The notes beneath the pieces were generated by a model. It ran no database searches and was not told the DNA's origin. It saw only the letters and a program-made list of their open reading frames with translations. The translations under genes and the position numbers were made by a program. A stretch of 52,056 nt of DNA from Thermoflexales bacterium (GTDB lineage Bacteria; Chloroflexota; Anaerolineae; B4-G1; DUEL01), in the NCBI GenBank assembly GCA_014360895.1, contig JACIWQ010000008.1, positions 1 to 52,056 of the forward strand, in the 5' to 3' direction. This document shows, one piece after another, positions 15,146 to 22,065 of this stretch (the first letter of the stretch is position 1; the number at the start of each line of letters is the position of its first letter).

Positions 15146-15688
15146 TCAGTGGGGAGGGGAATTCTCCGGTGCGACTTCCTGCAACCTTTTCCATGCCTCC
15201 TCCACGGTCAACCCGACCATCTCTTTCCAGGGCACCTTCGCCCGCTCCCTCCGGATGACCTCCCGAAGTTCGGGCGAAGCGCGGACTTCCATCTCCGTGA
15301 GAAACCGGAGCATATCGTCCACCATCTCCTGGCTGACCTTCACCGTGTCTCCCTTCCCGTCCAGCAAGGCCTCTACGGCGGGCGAGTACAGGTCAATGAC
15401 CCGCCAGGTCAGCCGATACATCGTTTCATCGTACCAGATCAGCCGGACCAACTCGTCCCAGTAGGTATGCCCGAGGTTCATATAATGCTGTCCGGTGGGA
15501 GTGGAGGCAAGGAGTTCGCTGCGGAAGCGATCAAACAGATGTCCTGTTCGGATAATTTTGTCAACGGGAGGGATACATATGCTCCCTTCGGCATACAGGC
15601 GAGGTACGGGCAGGATCCATCCCAGAAGGACCCCCAGGAAGATCAACCCAAAAGACGAGAGCACCTTCTTCCAACTACTGGAGCACAT
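15146..15688 (-). CDS. Secreted or membrane-anchored hypothetical protein
   Basis: The 180-residue product is not recognised. It starts with a signal-peptide-like segment (KK, then VLSSFGLIFLGVLLGWILPV, ending YAEG at about 35), followed by a soluble, mostly helical, acidic part. Notable stretches are YWDELVRLIWYDETMYRLTW, EALLDGKGDTVKVSQEMVDD and ASPELREVIRRERAKVPWKE. No catalytic motif is evident. GGAGGG precedes the ATG at 15688. It lies between the toxin-antitoxin-like pair and nuoI on the same strand, so it is probably co-transcribed with the nuo genes, but nothing shows that it belongs to complex I. Confidence 0.6.
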   Translation of the reverse strand: MCSSSWKKVLSSFGLIFLGVLLGWILPVPRLYAEGSICIPPVDKIIRTGHLFDRFRSELLASTPTGQHYMNLGHTYWDELVRLIWYDETMYRLTWRVIDLYSPAVEALLDGKGDTVKVSQEMVDDMLRFLTEMEVRASPELREVIRRERAKVPWKEMVGLTVEEAWKRLQEVAPENSPPH

Positions 15689-15717
15689 TTCTCCCTCCTT
15701 CCCTTTATCGGCAAGGG

Positions 15718-15957
15718 CTATCGGACAAGAGAGCTTTCAGACTCCACACCGGTGATGGTCTCAAAAGCGATTTGCAATCGTGTTGGCCGGGGAAGCAGAA
15801 AATTCAGTTTTTCAAACCCGATGACCCGACCGCTTCGGTCTTTCATTAAAATGACCTCATCCCCTGTCTCTTCACAGACGTATTCCTCCTGAGGGTTGCC
15901 GAACCAAACGGTGAGCGTGTTTCCTGCTGGGTCATAGTACACCTTCACCTGGGCCAT
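15718..15957 (-). CDS. DUF2283 family protein, likely antitoxin
   Basis: The 79-residue protein matches DUF2283: YYDPAGNTLTVWFGNP near the start, EETGDEVILMKDRSGRVIGF in the middle and a C-terminal extension (PRPTRLQIAFETITGVESE) that could contact a partner. The frame begins inside the 3' end of the preceding gene with a 13-bp overlap, and GGAAGGGG precedes the ATG. Small DUF2283 proteins commonly follow a small DUF4258/BECR-type protein and are suspected antitoxins; the tight overlap here fits that. Function is inferred from arrangement only. Confidence 0.75.
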   Translation of the reverse strand: MAQVKVYYDPAGNTLTVWFGNPQEEYVCEETGDEVILMKDRSGRVIGFEKLNFLLPRPTRLQIAFETITGVESESSLVR

Positions 15958-16259
15958 ATTCGCACCCCTTCCTTAATAGCATCCGTTGGGTAAGCCGTGA
16001 TCAAGAAACCATCACTATCAAGCCGTCTGGCTACCGCACAGATCCAACGCCCCTTTCGCTCGGCCTTGTAGAACAAATATACGTTCGGGTCGCTCTTACT
16101 CCGCCGAACCTCATCGGGACTTAGCAGCGCCTCCTTTACAGCGCCTTCTCGCCCTGCCATCACGGGATGCTTCACCGTAACGATGAACTCCCAGTACGTA
16201 CGCGTGACTCGTACACAAAAGCTCAGGGGCGTCAGGACTTCAAAGAACAGATGGTCCAT
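15945..16259 (-). CDS. Small DUF4258/BECR-fold-like protein, candidate RNase toxin
   Basis: The 104-residue product has WEFIVTVKHPVMAGRE near residue 23, then a helix with LLSPDEVRRSKSDPNVYLFY, and ends with CAVARRLDSDGFLITAYPT. A basic N-terminal helix with His, a P-x-V-R-x-S-x-x-D loop and a final strand of the form F-L-I-T-A-Y-P fit DUF4258-like members of the barnase/RelE-like (BECR) nuclease group. The true start may be one of several Met codons upstream of TRTYWEF; the first ATG at 16259 lies 5 bp after nuoCD. It overlaps the DUF2283 gene. Toxin activity is inferred, not shown. Confidence 0.6.
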   Translation of the reverse strand: MDHLFFEVLTPLSFCVRVTRTYWEFIVTVKHPVMAGREGAVKEALLSPDEVRRSKSDPNVYLFYKAERKGRWICAVARRLDSDGFLITAYPTDAIKEGVRIWPR

Positions 16260-16264
16260 CGGGC

Positions 16265-18022
16265 TTACCGGTCCACCTCCCCCAGGGTGATGTCAATGCT
16301 GGCCAGGATGATGACCACGTCGGCAATCAGGTGTCCCCGGCAGATTTCGCCCATCACGCCCAGGTTGACGAACGAGGGGGCGCGGATGTGGTAGCGGTAG
16401 GGGTTGGGGCCGCCGTCGGAGACGACGTAGAAGCCCAGTTCGCCCTTGGGGGCCTCAATCCGGGCGTAGGCCTCGCCCGCGGGCACCTTGAGCGTCGCCG
16501 ACTTCTTCCCGGCCAGAATGGGCCCGTCGGGGAGCCGGTTGAGGGCCTGCTGGAGGATGCGCAGGCTCTGGCGCATCTCCCCCACCCGCACCAGGTACCG
16601 GTCGTAGACGTCGCCGTTCTGGCCGACGACGATGTCAAAGTCAAACTCGTCGTAGGCGAAATAGGGCTCGGCCCGGCGGATGTCGTAGGGGACGCCGGAG
16701 GCCCGCAGGAGCGGCCCCGTGCAGCCGTAGGCGACGGCCATCTCCGGCGGCAACACCCCCACGCCGACGGTCCGGGCTTTGAAGAGTTCGTTGTCGGTGA
16801 AATACGCCTCCAGTTGGTCCACGAAGCGGGGCAATCGCTCAAAGGCCAGGGCGCGTGCCAGGGAGAGTGCCTCCTCGCTCATATCGTGGGCCACGCCGCC
16901 GAAGCGCATATAGTTGCACATCAGCCGGGAGCCGGAGACCATCTCAAAGAGGTCCAGGATGTGCTCGCGCTCCTCCAGCGCGTAGAGCATGGCCGTGAAG
17001 TAGATGCCCAGGTCGTTGCCGGTGAAGCCGATGGAGACGGCGTGGTTGAGGAAGCGGGTGAACTCGGCCATGATGACCCGGATGTACTGGGCCCGGGGCG
17101 GCGGCTCCACCCCCAGCAGTTTCTCCACCGCCAGGACGTAGGGGAGTTCGTTGGACATCGCGCAGACGTAGTCCAGCCGGTCGGTGTAGGGGATGTTGCC
17201 CATCCAGATGTTGCGCTCCCCGATTTTCTCGTGGCAGCGGTGGAGGAAGCCCATCATCGGCTCCAGTTTGACGATGCGCTCGCCCTCCAGGGTGGCCAGG
17301 AGGCGGAGGACGCCGTGGGTGGAGGGGTGGTGGGGGCCCATGTTGAGCACCACCCGGTCGGCGGGGTGGTTCGGGTTCTCCTGCCGGGCCAGTTCGTCAT
17401 GGGGCGCGTACCCCCAGACGTCCACCAGCGGGCGCCAGTCGCGCGGGGACCATCCGGGCGGGTAGCGGAGATTATCCCCGAAGGGGCTCCGGCTCTCCGC
17501 CGGCACCGGGCGGCCCTCCGGGAAGCGGCTGCTGAAGGGCTTGTGCTCCTCTTCGTAGTAGACCTCTTTCCAGTCCTTCCGCAGGGGGTGCCCGTCAAAC
17601 CCCTCCCAGAGGAGGATGCGGCGCAGGTCGGGGTGTCCCTCAAAGCGAACCCCCATCAGGTCCCAGGCCTCCCGCTCCTGAACGAGGGCGGAGGGGAAGA
17701 GGGGGGCCAGGGAAGGGACGACGGGGTTCTCCCGGTCGGCGTGGACGTGGAGGGTGAGCGGTCCACCCCGGCCCTGGAAGAGGTGGTAGACCACGTCAAA
17801 GCAGGCGGGCATCCCGTTCAGCGGCTGGGGGTAGTCCACCGCGGTGACACTGGAGAGGTAGGTATAGTCCAGTTCATCCCGCAGGTAGGTGGCGACCTCC
17901 ACCAGCTGGTCCCGCGCGACGATAGCTCCCTGGTAGGGTGCCGGGGCGGGCTGGACCGCGTCGGGAAAGCGTTCCTGAAGGTGGGTGATGATGTCGGTCG
18001 TCGGCCCGATGGGTTCGTTCAT
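16265..18022 (-). CDS. nuoCD: Fused NADH-quinone oxidoreductase subunits C and D
   Basis: The 585-residue protein carries NuoC at about 1-190 (YLRDELDYTYLSSVTAVDYP, AWDLMGVRFEGHPDLRRIL) and NuoD at about 220-585 (NMGPHHPSTHGVLRLLATLE, FLHRCHEKIGERN, VDQLEAYFTDN, ending DVVIILASIDITLGEVDR). Together with NuoB the D part forms the quinone pocket of complex I; the conserved HPSTHG histidine is present. The paired CxxC nickel ligands of [NiFe]-hydrogenase large subunits are absent, so it is not a group 4 hydrogenase subunit. The C-D fusion is known from several bacteria. It lies downstream of nuoB with remnants between them. Confidence 0.93.
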   Translation of the reverse strand: MNEPIGPTTDIITHLQERFPDAVQPAPAPYQGAIVARDQLVEVATYLRDELDYTYLSSVTAVDYPQPLNGMPACFDVVYHLFQGRGGPLTLHVHADRENPVVPSLAPLFPSALVQEREAWDLMGVRFEGHPDLRRILLWEGFDGHPLRKDWKEVYYEEEHKPFSSRFPEGRPVPAESRSPFGDNLRYPPGWSPRDWRPLVDVWGYAPHDELARQENPNHPADRVVLNMGPHHPSTHGVLRLLATLEGERIVKLEPMMGFLHRCHEKIGERNIWMGNIPYTDRLDYVCAMSNELPYVLAVEKLLGVEPPPRAQYIRVIMAEFTRFLNHAVSIGFTGNDLGIYFTAMLYALEEREHILDLFEMVSGSRLMCNYMRFGGVAHDMSEEALSLARALAFERLPRFVDQLEAYFTDNELFKARTVGVGVLPPEMAVAYGCTGPLLRASGVPYDIRRAEPYFAYDEFDFDIVVGQNGDVYDRYLVRVGEMRQSLRILQQALNRLPDGPILAGKKSATLKVPAGEAYARIEAPKGELGFYVVSDGGPNPYRYHIRAPSFVNLGVMGEICRGHLIADVVIILASIDITLGEVDR

Positions 18023-18062
18023 TCTCGGAACTCCTCGGATAGGGATGGTTAAGGAATCGCGG

Positions 18063-18092
18063 TGTGGGACAACTGCAAGCAGTTGTCCTACA
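18063..18092. terminator. Long hairpin upstream of nuoCD
   Basis: TGTGGGACAACTGC pairs with GCAGTTGTCCTACA (14 bp with one G-T). It lies between the remnant frame and nuoCD. It could act as a terminator, a processing site or just a palindromic repeat; there is no T-run. Confidence 0.55.
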
Positions 18093-18095
18093 GCG

Positions 18096-18539
18096 TCAGG
18101 TTTCCTGCAGCAGGTCCCGGAGTTTCAAAAGAACCTCCCGACTTTTCGGATGGGTCATCAAGGAGTCCAGGAGTTTTTCCAGGTTGTCCAGCCGATCAGT
18201 AATCACCTCGTGCAAATCTTTGGATTGGCGGGGAAGGTTGTACTGCTTTGGGTCAATCCCAGCCCGTTGGGTCAGCCAGAGAATCCAATCTTCCAAGCGA
18301 GGGCATAGAATGATGACCCGACCGTGGCCTCGCCGTACAATATTTTAGATGATATTGAGGCAACTCCTGAATCGGAAGCCCTTGTAACAAATTGGGCTGG
18401 GGGCCAAATGGGTCTTCGTCCACCAGTGCTCGGTCGCCCCGCCCTTTCCCAAGCCTTTTGAGAGCCTCCCCTTTGCCAAAAACCTGGCGGTGCTGCACGG
18501 CTTCGGGAGGAAAGCCCAGTTTCCGGAGCAGAACACCAT
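18096..18539 (-). pseudogene. Frame-broken remnant of an unrecognised protein (VDEDP ... CPRLEDWIL)
   Basis: Two overlapping minus-strand frames together read as one protein. The first contains YHGVLLRKLGFPPEAV, GKGEALKRLGKGRGDRALVD and EDPFGPQPNLLQGLPIQEL; the second, after a shift near 18345, continues RRGHGRVIILCPRLEDWILW and ends QSKDLHEVITDRLDNLEKLL. A TAA lies in the second frame just before the join, so the product cannot be made without frameshifting. The N-terminus is missing. The acidic VDEDP and CPRLE motifs recall TOPRIM-like or nuclease-associated proteins, but I do not recognise the family. A sequencing frameshift is an alternative explanation. Confidence 0.5.
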
Positions 18540-18626
18540 GATATTCGGGGCAATTTCCACACTGCCCCTTTCGGGCTCGTCAGATATGACCAAATGCAAA
18601 ACATCCTCTTCTGAAAAATACCGCAT
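18540..18626 (-). pseudogene. Truncated DUF2283 N-terminus
   Basis: The 29 codons from the ATG at 18626 read MRYFSEEDVLHLVISDEPER and then GSVEIAPNI, a clear DUF2283 start (E-E-D-x-L-H-L-V-I-S, then V-E-x-A-P-N-I). The frame then runs into sequence of the neighbouring remnant, so a deletion appears to have joined the two. It is the third DUF2283 copy in the window and the second within the nuo region. Confidence 0.6.
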
Positions 18627-18691
18627 AGGTACTCAGTCCAGATAATCTGCGCAGAAGGGCCCATTATGCCGGGCTCCGACGCAAGTCCAGA

Positions 18692-19315
18692 TCAGGAGGA
18701 TACAGCCTCCTCCTGCATCGCTTCTATCTTCTCCGTCAGCCGCCAGTCCACCAGGTCGGGGCCCAGTTCGGGGACGGGGATGGGCTCCGGGGCCACGCCC
18801 TTTTTGTACCAGCGCAGGTTACGGAGAGATTCCCGCTCCATCTTGGCGTGGATGGTGAGGAAGCCGTGAATGAGCGCCTCCGGACGGGGCGGGCAACCGG
18901 GGATATAGACATCCACCGGGAGATACTTGTCTATACCGGAGACAACGTTATACCCTTCCTTGAAGGGGCCACCGGAGATGGCGCAGGCCCCCATCACCAG
19001 AACGTACTTGGGCTCCGGCATCTGGTTGTAGAGGCGGACGACCTGGGGGAGCATCTTCTTGGTCACCGTGCCGTTGATGATCATCAGGTCGGCCTGGCGG
19101 GGGCTGGCCCGCATGATTTCCATCCCGAAGCGGGAGGGGTCAAAACGGGCCGCAAAGGTACCAATCATCTCAAAGGCGCAGCAGGCCAGACCGAAGAAGA
19201 TGGGCCAGAGGGAGCGCATACGCGCCCAGTTGTAGATGGCATCTATCGGGGTGATGTGAACAGTACCGACCAGTTCGGGGGGAATTTCCGGTAACTGTCG
19301 CTTCCGGGGTGACAT
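18692..19315 (-). CDS. nuoB: NADH-quinone oxidoreductase subunit B
   Basis: The 207-residue protein has the four N2-cluster cysteines of NuoB: Cys45-Cys46 in [10 protein letters not shown], Cys111 in [11 protein letters not shown] and Cys141 in [10 protein letters not shown]. The [11 protein letters not shown] and [18 protein letters not shown] segments are typical. N2 is the last iron-sulfur cluster before quinone in complex I. It is the first gene of the cluster; nuoA, which usually precedes it, is absent, and hypE lies divergently upstream. Confidence 0.95.
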   Translation of the reverse strand: MSPRKRQLPEIPPELVGTVHITPIDAIYNWARMRSLWPIFFGLACCAFEMIGTFAARFDPSRFGMEIMRASPRQADLMIINGTVTKKMLPQVVRLYNQMPEPKYVLVMGACAISGGPFKEGYNVVSGIDKYLPVDVYIPGCPPRPEALIHGFLTIHAKMERESLRNLRWYKKGVAPEPIPVPELGPDLVDWRLTEKIEAMQEEAVSS

Positions 19316-19365
19316 TGGGACGTTTCCTCCGTTTGAGATTGTTCGGGTCGGCTCAAACGGGTTAT

Positions 19366-19394
19366 ATTTTACATCGGAGTTCCCAAACGCGCAA
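19366..19394 (-). promoter_or_regulatory. Probable promoter of the nuo cluster
   Basis: On the minus strand TTGCGC (19394-19389), 17 bp and TAAAAT (19371-19366) lie about 50 bp upstream of the nuoB ATG. Confidence 0.5.
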
Positions 19395-19410
19395 CTACCC
19401 GGATAAGGTG

Positions 19411-19445
19411 AAGGTGACAGCCGTCTACCCGGTGACTGTCACCTT
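19411..19445. promoter_or_regulatory. Inverted repeat AAGGTGACAG / CTGTCACCTT upstream of hypE
   Basis: Two perfect 10-bp arms are separated by 15 bp; the right side also contains the palindrome GGTGACTGTCACC. The repeat abuts the hypE -35 box and lies between the divergent hypE and nuoB promoters, as an operator for a dimeric regulator would. A repeat element is the alternative. Confidence 0.5.
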
Positions 19446-19447
19446 AG

Positions 19448-19476
19448 TTGACAAAACATCCAGGCTGGGTTACCAT
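19448..19476 (+). promoter_or_regulatory. Probable promoter of hypE
   Basis: TTGACA (19448-19453), 17 bp, TACCAT (19471-19476), 35 bp upstream of the ATG at 19511. Confidence 0.6.
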
Positions 19477-19510
19477 TCCCTCAAAACCTGTTCTGTCCTG
19501 GGGAGCATCT

Positions 19511-20521
19511 ATGGAAACGACCATTCGTATGGGCCACGGCGCGGGGGGACGCATGATGGCGGACCTCATCCAGGAGGTCTTCCTTCGCCATCTGGATAAT
19601 CCACTCCTGCGCCAAATGGCGGATTCCACCGTCCTGGCCCTCATCGGGGATAGCCGAATTGCCATTTCCACCGATTCCTTTGTCGTGCGTCCGCTCTTCT
19701 TTCCGGGTGGCGACATCGGTTCGCTGGCCGTCCACGGCACGGTGAATGACCTGGCCATGCGGGGCGCCCGTCCTCTCTGGCTCACCGTCGCCTTCATCTT
19801 GGAAGAGGGATTGCCCCTGGAGGACCTCCGGCGGATTACTCGGTCTATGGCGACGGCCGCCAAGGAGGCCGGAGTCCTCGTCGTTGCAGGGGATACGAAG
19901 GTGGTGGAGCGGGGCCATGGGGACGGAGTCTACATCAATACGACCGGCGTCGGGGTGGTGCCCGACGGGGTGGAGATAGCCCCACACTGCATCCGGCCCG
20001 GCGACGTCATCCTGATCAGCGGCACCGTCGGCGACCACGGGATCGCCGTGCTCAGCCAGCGGGAAGGGTTGGGATTTGAGACGGAACTGGTCTCCGACAG
20101 CGCGCCGCTGAACGGCCTGGTGGAGGCCCTGCTGACGGCGGCCCCCCACCTCCACTGCCTCCGGGACCCGACGCGGGGCGGGGTGGCCGCCGCGCTGAAC
20201 GAACTGGCCGTCGCGGCTGGTGTGGGAGTGGAACTGGATGAGGCCGCTGTGCCCATTCGTCCGGCCGTCATGGCGGCATGCGAGATGCTGGGGTTTGACC
20301 CTCTGACGGTTGCCAACGAGGGGAAACTTATTGCATTTGTCCCGCCGGAGGAGGCGGAGGCGGCCCTGAGGGCTATGCGGGCCCACCCGCTGGGCCGGGA
20401 CGCCGCCCGCATCGGCCTGGTGACAGCGGAGCATCCCGGTCTGGTCCTGGCCCGTACTGGCATCGGCGGGCGGCGGGTGGTGGATATGCCGCTGGGGGAA
20501 TTGCTCCCCCGCATCTGCTGA
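19511..20521 (+). CDS. hypE: Hydrogenase maturation protein HypE (carbamoyl dehydratase)
   Basis: The 336-residue PurM-like ATP-binding protein has IRMGHGAGGRMM at the start, DSTVLALIGDSRIAISTDSF, VHGTVNDLAMRGARP, AGDTKVVERGHGDGVYINTT and LRDPTRGGVAAALNE. It ends in PRIC; the C-terminal cysteine (Cys336) is the residue that HypF carbamoylates and HypE converts to thiocyanate for the [NiFe] CN ligand. Its presence implies a [NiFe]-hydrogenase elsewhere, but no other hyp gene and no hydrogenase gene lies in the window. The ATG at 19511 follows GGGGAG. HypE-like proteins outside hydrogenase loci exist, so the role is likely rather than certain. Confidence 0.88.
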   Translation: METTIRMGHGAGGRMMADLIQEVFLRHLDNPLLRQMADSTVLALIGDSRIAISTDSFVVRPLFFPGGDIGSLAVHGTVNDLAMRGARPLWLTVAFILEEGLPLEDLRRITRSMATAAKEAGVLVVAGDTKVVERGHGDGVYINTTGVGVVPDGVEIAPHCIRPGDVILISGTVGDHGIAVLSQREGLGFETELVSDSAPLNGLVEALLTAAPHLHCLRDPTRGGVAAALNELAVAAGVGVELDEAAVPIRPAVMAACEMLGFDPLTVANEGKLIAFVPPEEAEAALRAMRAHPLGRDAARIGLVTAEHPGLVLARTGIGGRRVVDMPLGELLPRIC

Positions 20522-20522
20522 C

Positions 20523-20550
20523 TTGTCAGCCCGCACAGGTGTGGTATAAT
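20523..20550 (+). promoter_or_regulatory. Promoter of tRNA-Thr
   Basis: TTGTCA (20523-20528), 16 bp, TATAAT (20545-20550), 12 bp upstream of the mature tRNA 5' end. The -35 box directly follows the hypE stop codon. Confidence 0.8.
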
Positions 20551-20562
20551 TCCATCACGAAG

Positions 20563-20635
20563 GCCACCCTAGCTCAATCGGCAGAGCAGCCGCTTCGTAA
20601 GCGGCCGGTTGTCGGTTCAACTCCGACGGGTGGCT
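20563..20635 (+). tRNA. tRNA-Thr(CGU)
   Basis: Acceptor GCCACCC/GGGTGGC, D-arm GCTC-AATCGGCA-GAGC, anticodon stem-loop CCGCTTCGTAAGCGG with anticodon CGU, T-arm with GGTTCAACTCC, discriminator T. CCA is not encoded. Confidence 0.93.
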
Positions 20636-20704
20636 CCTGAACCTCCAGGGGGGGCCCGAGTTCGGGACCGTGCCCCCGGCCCCCGACGTTCCCACACTCC
20701 CAAC

Positions 20705-20728
20705 AGGCCCCGGAGTCCGGGGCCTTTT
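20705..20728 (+). terminator. Terminator downstream of tRNA-Thr
   Basis: AGGCCCCGG, loop AGT, CCGGGGCCT and TTT form a 9-bp GC-rich stem with a short T-run. It ends only 4 bp before the presumed start codon of the next gene. Confidence 0.75.
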
Positions 20729-20732
20729 CTGT

Positions 20733-21881
20733 ATGACGATGACGGTATCGCCTCCGCACCGACCGGACCCCTGGCGCCTGGTCTGGCGTACAGCCACGGG
20801 CAATATCCCGCTGGCGGTATGCCTTTTTGTACTGGCCTTCTACCTTCTACTTCTGGCCTGGATCCCCCAGTTCTCTTCCGGCCCGGCAACGACGGACCGA
20901 TGGCGGGTCCAGACCCGCTTCGGCCCCTGGACCGGCGCCATGTACCGGATGGGCCTCTTTTCCCTTGCCCATTCCCCGGTTGTCCTGGTGCTCCTTTCCC
21001 TGCTGGCATTCCTGCTGTTTCTGCGGACCGTAGAACTGGCAGAGGGGCTCCGTTCCCGCTTCCGCGATCCGGACTGCCGGAGGCATGGGTGGGTTGGGAC
21101 ATTCCCGCTTCTGGCCTCTCTGGGCGTGCTGGTTCTGCTGGCCGGGTTGCTGATCGGCCACCGGTGGGGATGGCGGGAAGAGGGCCTGGTCGGCCCAGAG
21201 ATCGCGCCATCTCCAGGCCATGGGGGAAGGACACCCCACCAATACCTCGTGGGTTTCGGGCCTTCGCTGACCATTCGGGCCGCCGATGATGCGGGCCGTC
21301 CCCTGAAACTCCAGCAAACCGCTCGCGATGAGGCGCAAACGGAACTGGTCCTGTATCTGACTCCTTCGGCTCCGGAGCGCTCGTTCGCCATACCGGAGAG
21401 CAGCTTGGTGGTCCGGGTGGGAGGCCGGGGCGACCTCTCTGCCCGCAGCCCGATTCTGGTGGAAATCTTCCGGGCCCCGGGAGGCGAACGGGTTCAGGAA
21501 GCGACGGTGGAGGGGGATTCATTCTCCGTAACGGTAGACGGGGTCCACCTGGAGATTTCCCGTCAACCCTATCCGATTCTGGCCCTGGTCTACGATCCGG
21601 GGCTCTGGCTGAAGTGGATGGGGCTGGTTCTGGGCGCCATCGGGCTGGTGGGCTGGCTGATCCTGGGCGGACAGAGCGGACGGATTCCGGGCCTGCTTCT
21701 CTCCGGACTTACCCTGCTGGTTGCCGGTCTGGCGGGCTCCAGTTTGGGGACTCGCGGCGCGCTGGGGGCGCTCCCGTTCCAGTTAGAAGCTACTGCCCTC
21801 TGGCTGGTGGGCCTGGGGGTCTGGCTGATCCGGCAAAAAGAGTCGCAGGGTCAGCGGGTCGGCGAGGCGCCGATGCGCTGA
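20733..21881 (+). CDS. ResB-like membrane protein (cytochrome c biogenesis type)
   Basis: From the ATG at 20733 the protein has 382 residues. Membrane helices are seen at about 25-45 (IPLAVCLFVLAFYLLLLAWI), 80-102, 125-143, and three near the C-terminus (KWMGLVLGAIGLVGWLIL, IPGLLLSGLTLLVAGL and ALWLVGLGVWLI). A soluble beta-rich domain at about 160-290 carries the ResB-like YDPGLWLKWMG transition. ResB/Ccs1 proteins work with CcsA in covalent heme attachment to cytochrome c; a clearer resB-ccsA pair lies at 37.6-39.6 kb. There is no good ribosome site at 20733, and a GTG at 20670 is an alternative start. It could be a divergent ResB with another task. Confidence 0.6.
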   Translation: MTMTVSPPHRPDPWRLVWRTATGNIPLAVCLFVLAFYLLLLAWIPQFSSGPATTDRWRVQTRFGPWTGAMYRMGLFSLAHSPVVLVLLSLLAFLLFLRTVELAEGLRSRFRDPDCRRHGWVGTFPLLASLGVLVLLAGLLIGHRWGWREEGLVGPEIAPSPGHGGRTPHQYLVGFGPSLTIRAADDAGRPLKLQQTARDEAQTELVLYLTPSAPERSFAIPESSLVVRVGGRGDLSARSPILVEIFRAPGGERVQEATVEGDSFSVTVDGVHLEISRQPYPILALVYDPGLWLKWMGLVLGAIGLVGWLILGGQSGRIPGLLLSGLTLLVAGLAGSSLGTRGALGALPFQLEATALWLVGLGVWLIRQKESQGQRVGEAPMR

Positions 21882-21904
21882 TTTTCCTTCCGACCGGTCG
21901 GGGG

Positions 21905-21933
21905 TTGACGGTTGCCCGACAATACAGTATACT
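21905..21933 (+). promoter_or_regulatory. Promoter of dnaN
   Basis: TTGACG (21905-21910), 17 bp, TATACT (21928-21933). Transcription would start near 21940, placing the whole 7-bp repeat run at 21949-22046 in the dnaN leader. Confidence 0.6.
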
Positions 21934-21948
21934 TCCAACAGAAGACAG

Positions 21949-22046
21949 CCGGAAGCAGGAAGCAGGAAGCCGGAAGCCGGAAGGCTGTCCCCTACCGGCT
22001 GTTCCCTACCGGCTGTTCCCTATCGGCTACCGGCTGTCCCTTACCA
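21949..22046 (+). repeat. Fourteen 7-bp units of two kinds in the dnaN leader
   Basis: In constant register the units are CCGGAAG, CAGGAAG, CAGGAAG, CCGGAAG, CCGGAAG, then GCTGTCC, CCTACCG, GCTGTTC, CCTACCG, GCTGTTC, CCTATCG, GCTACCG, GCTGTCC, CTTACCA. Although the unit changes, the period of seven is kept for 98 bp. GACAGCCGG at the left and CCGGCTGTC at the right are inverted, so a hairpin is possible. Confidence 0.85.
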
Positions 22047-22065
22047 GTCTACAGGAGGAGCGCCG

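Noticed and set aside
16265-18022. NuoCD as a group 4 [NiFe]-hydrogenase large subunit, because hypE is near
   Set aside because: The two CxxC nickel-binding motifs are absent and the C-terminus is a typical NuoD ending; hypE is divergent.
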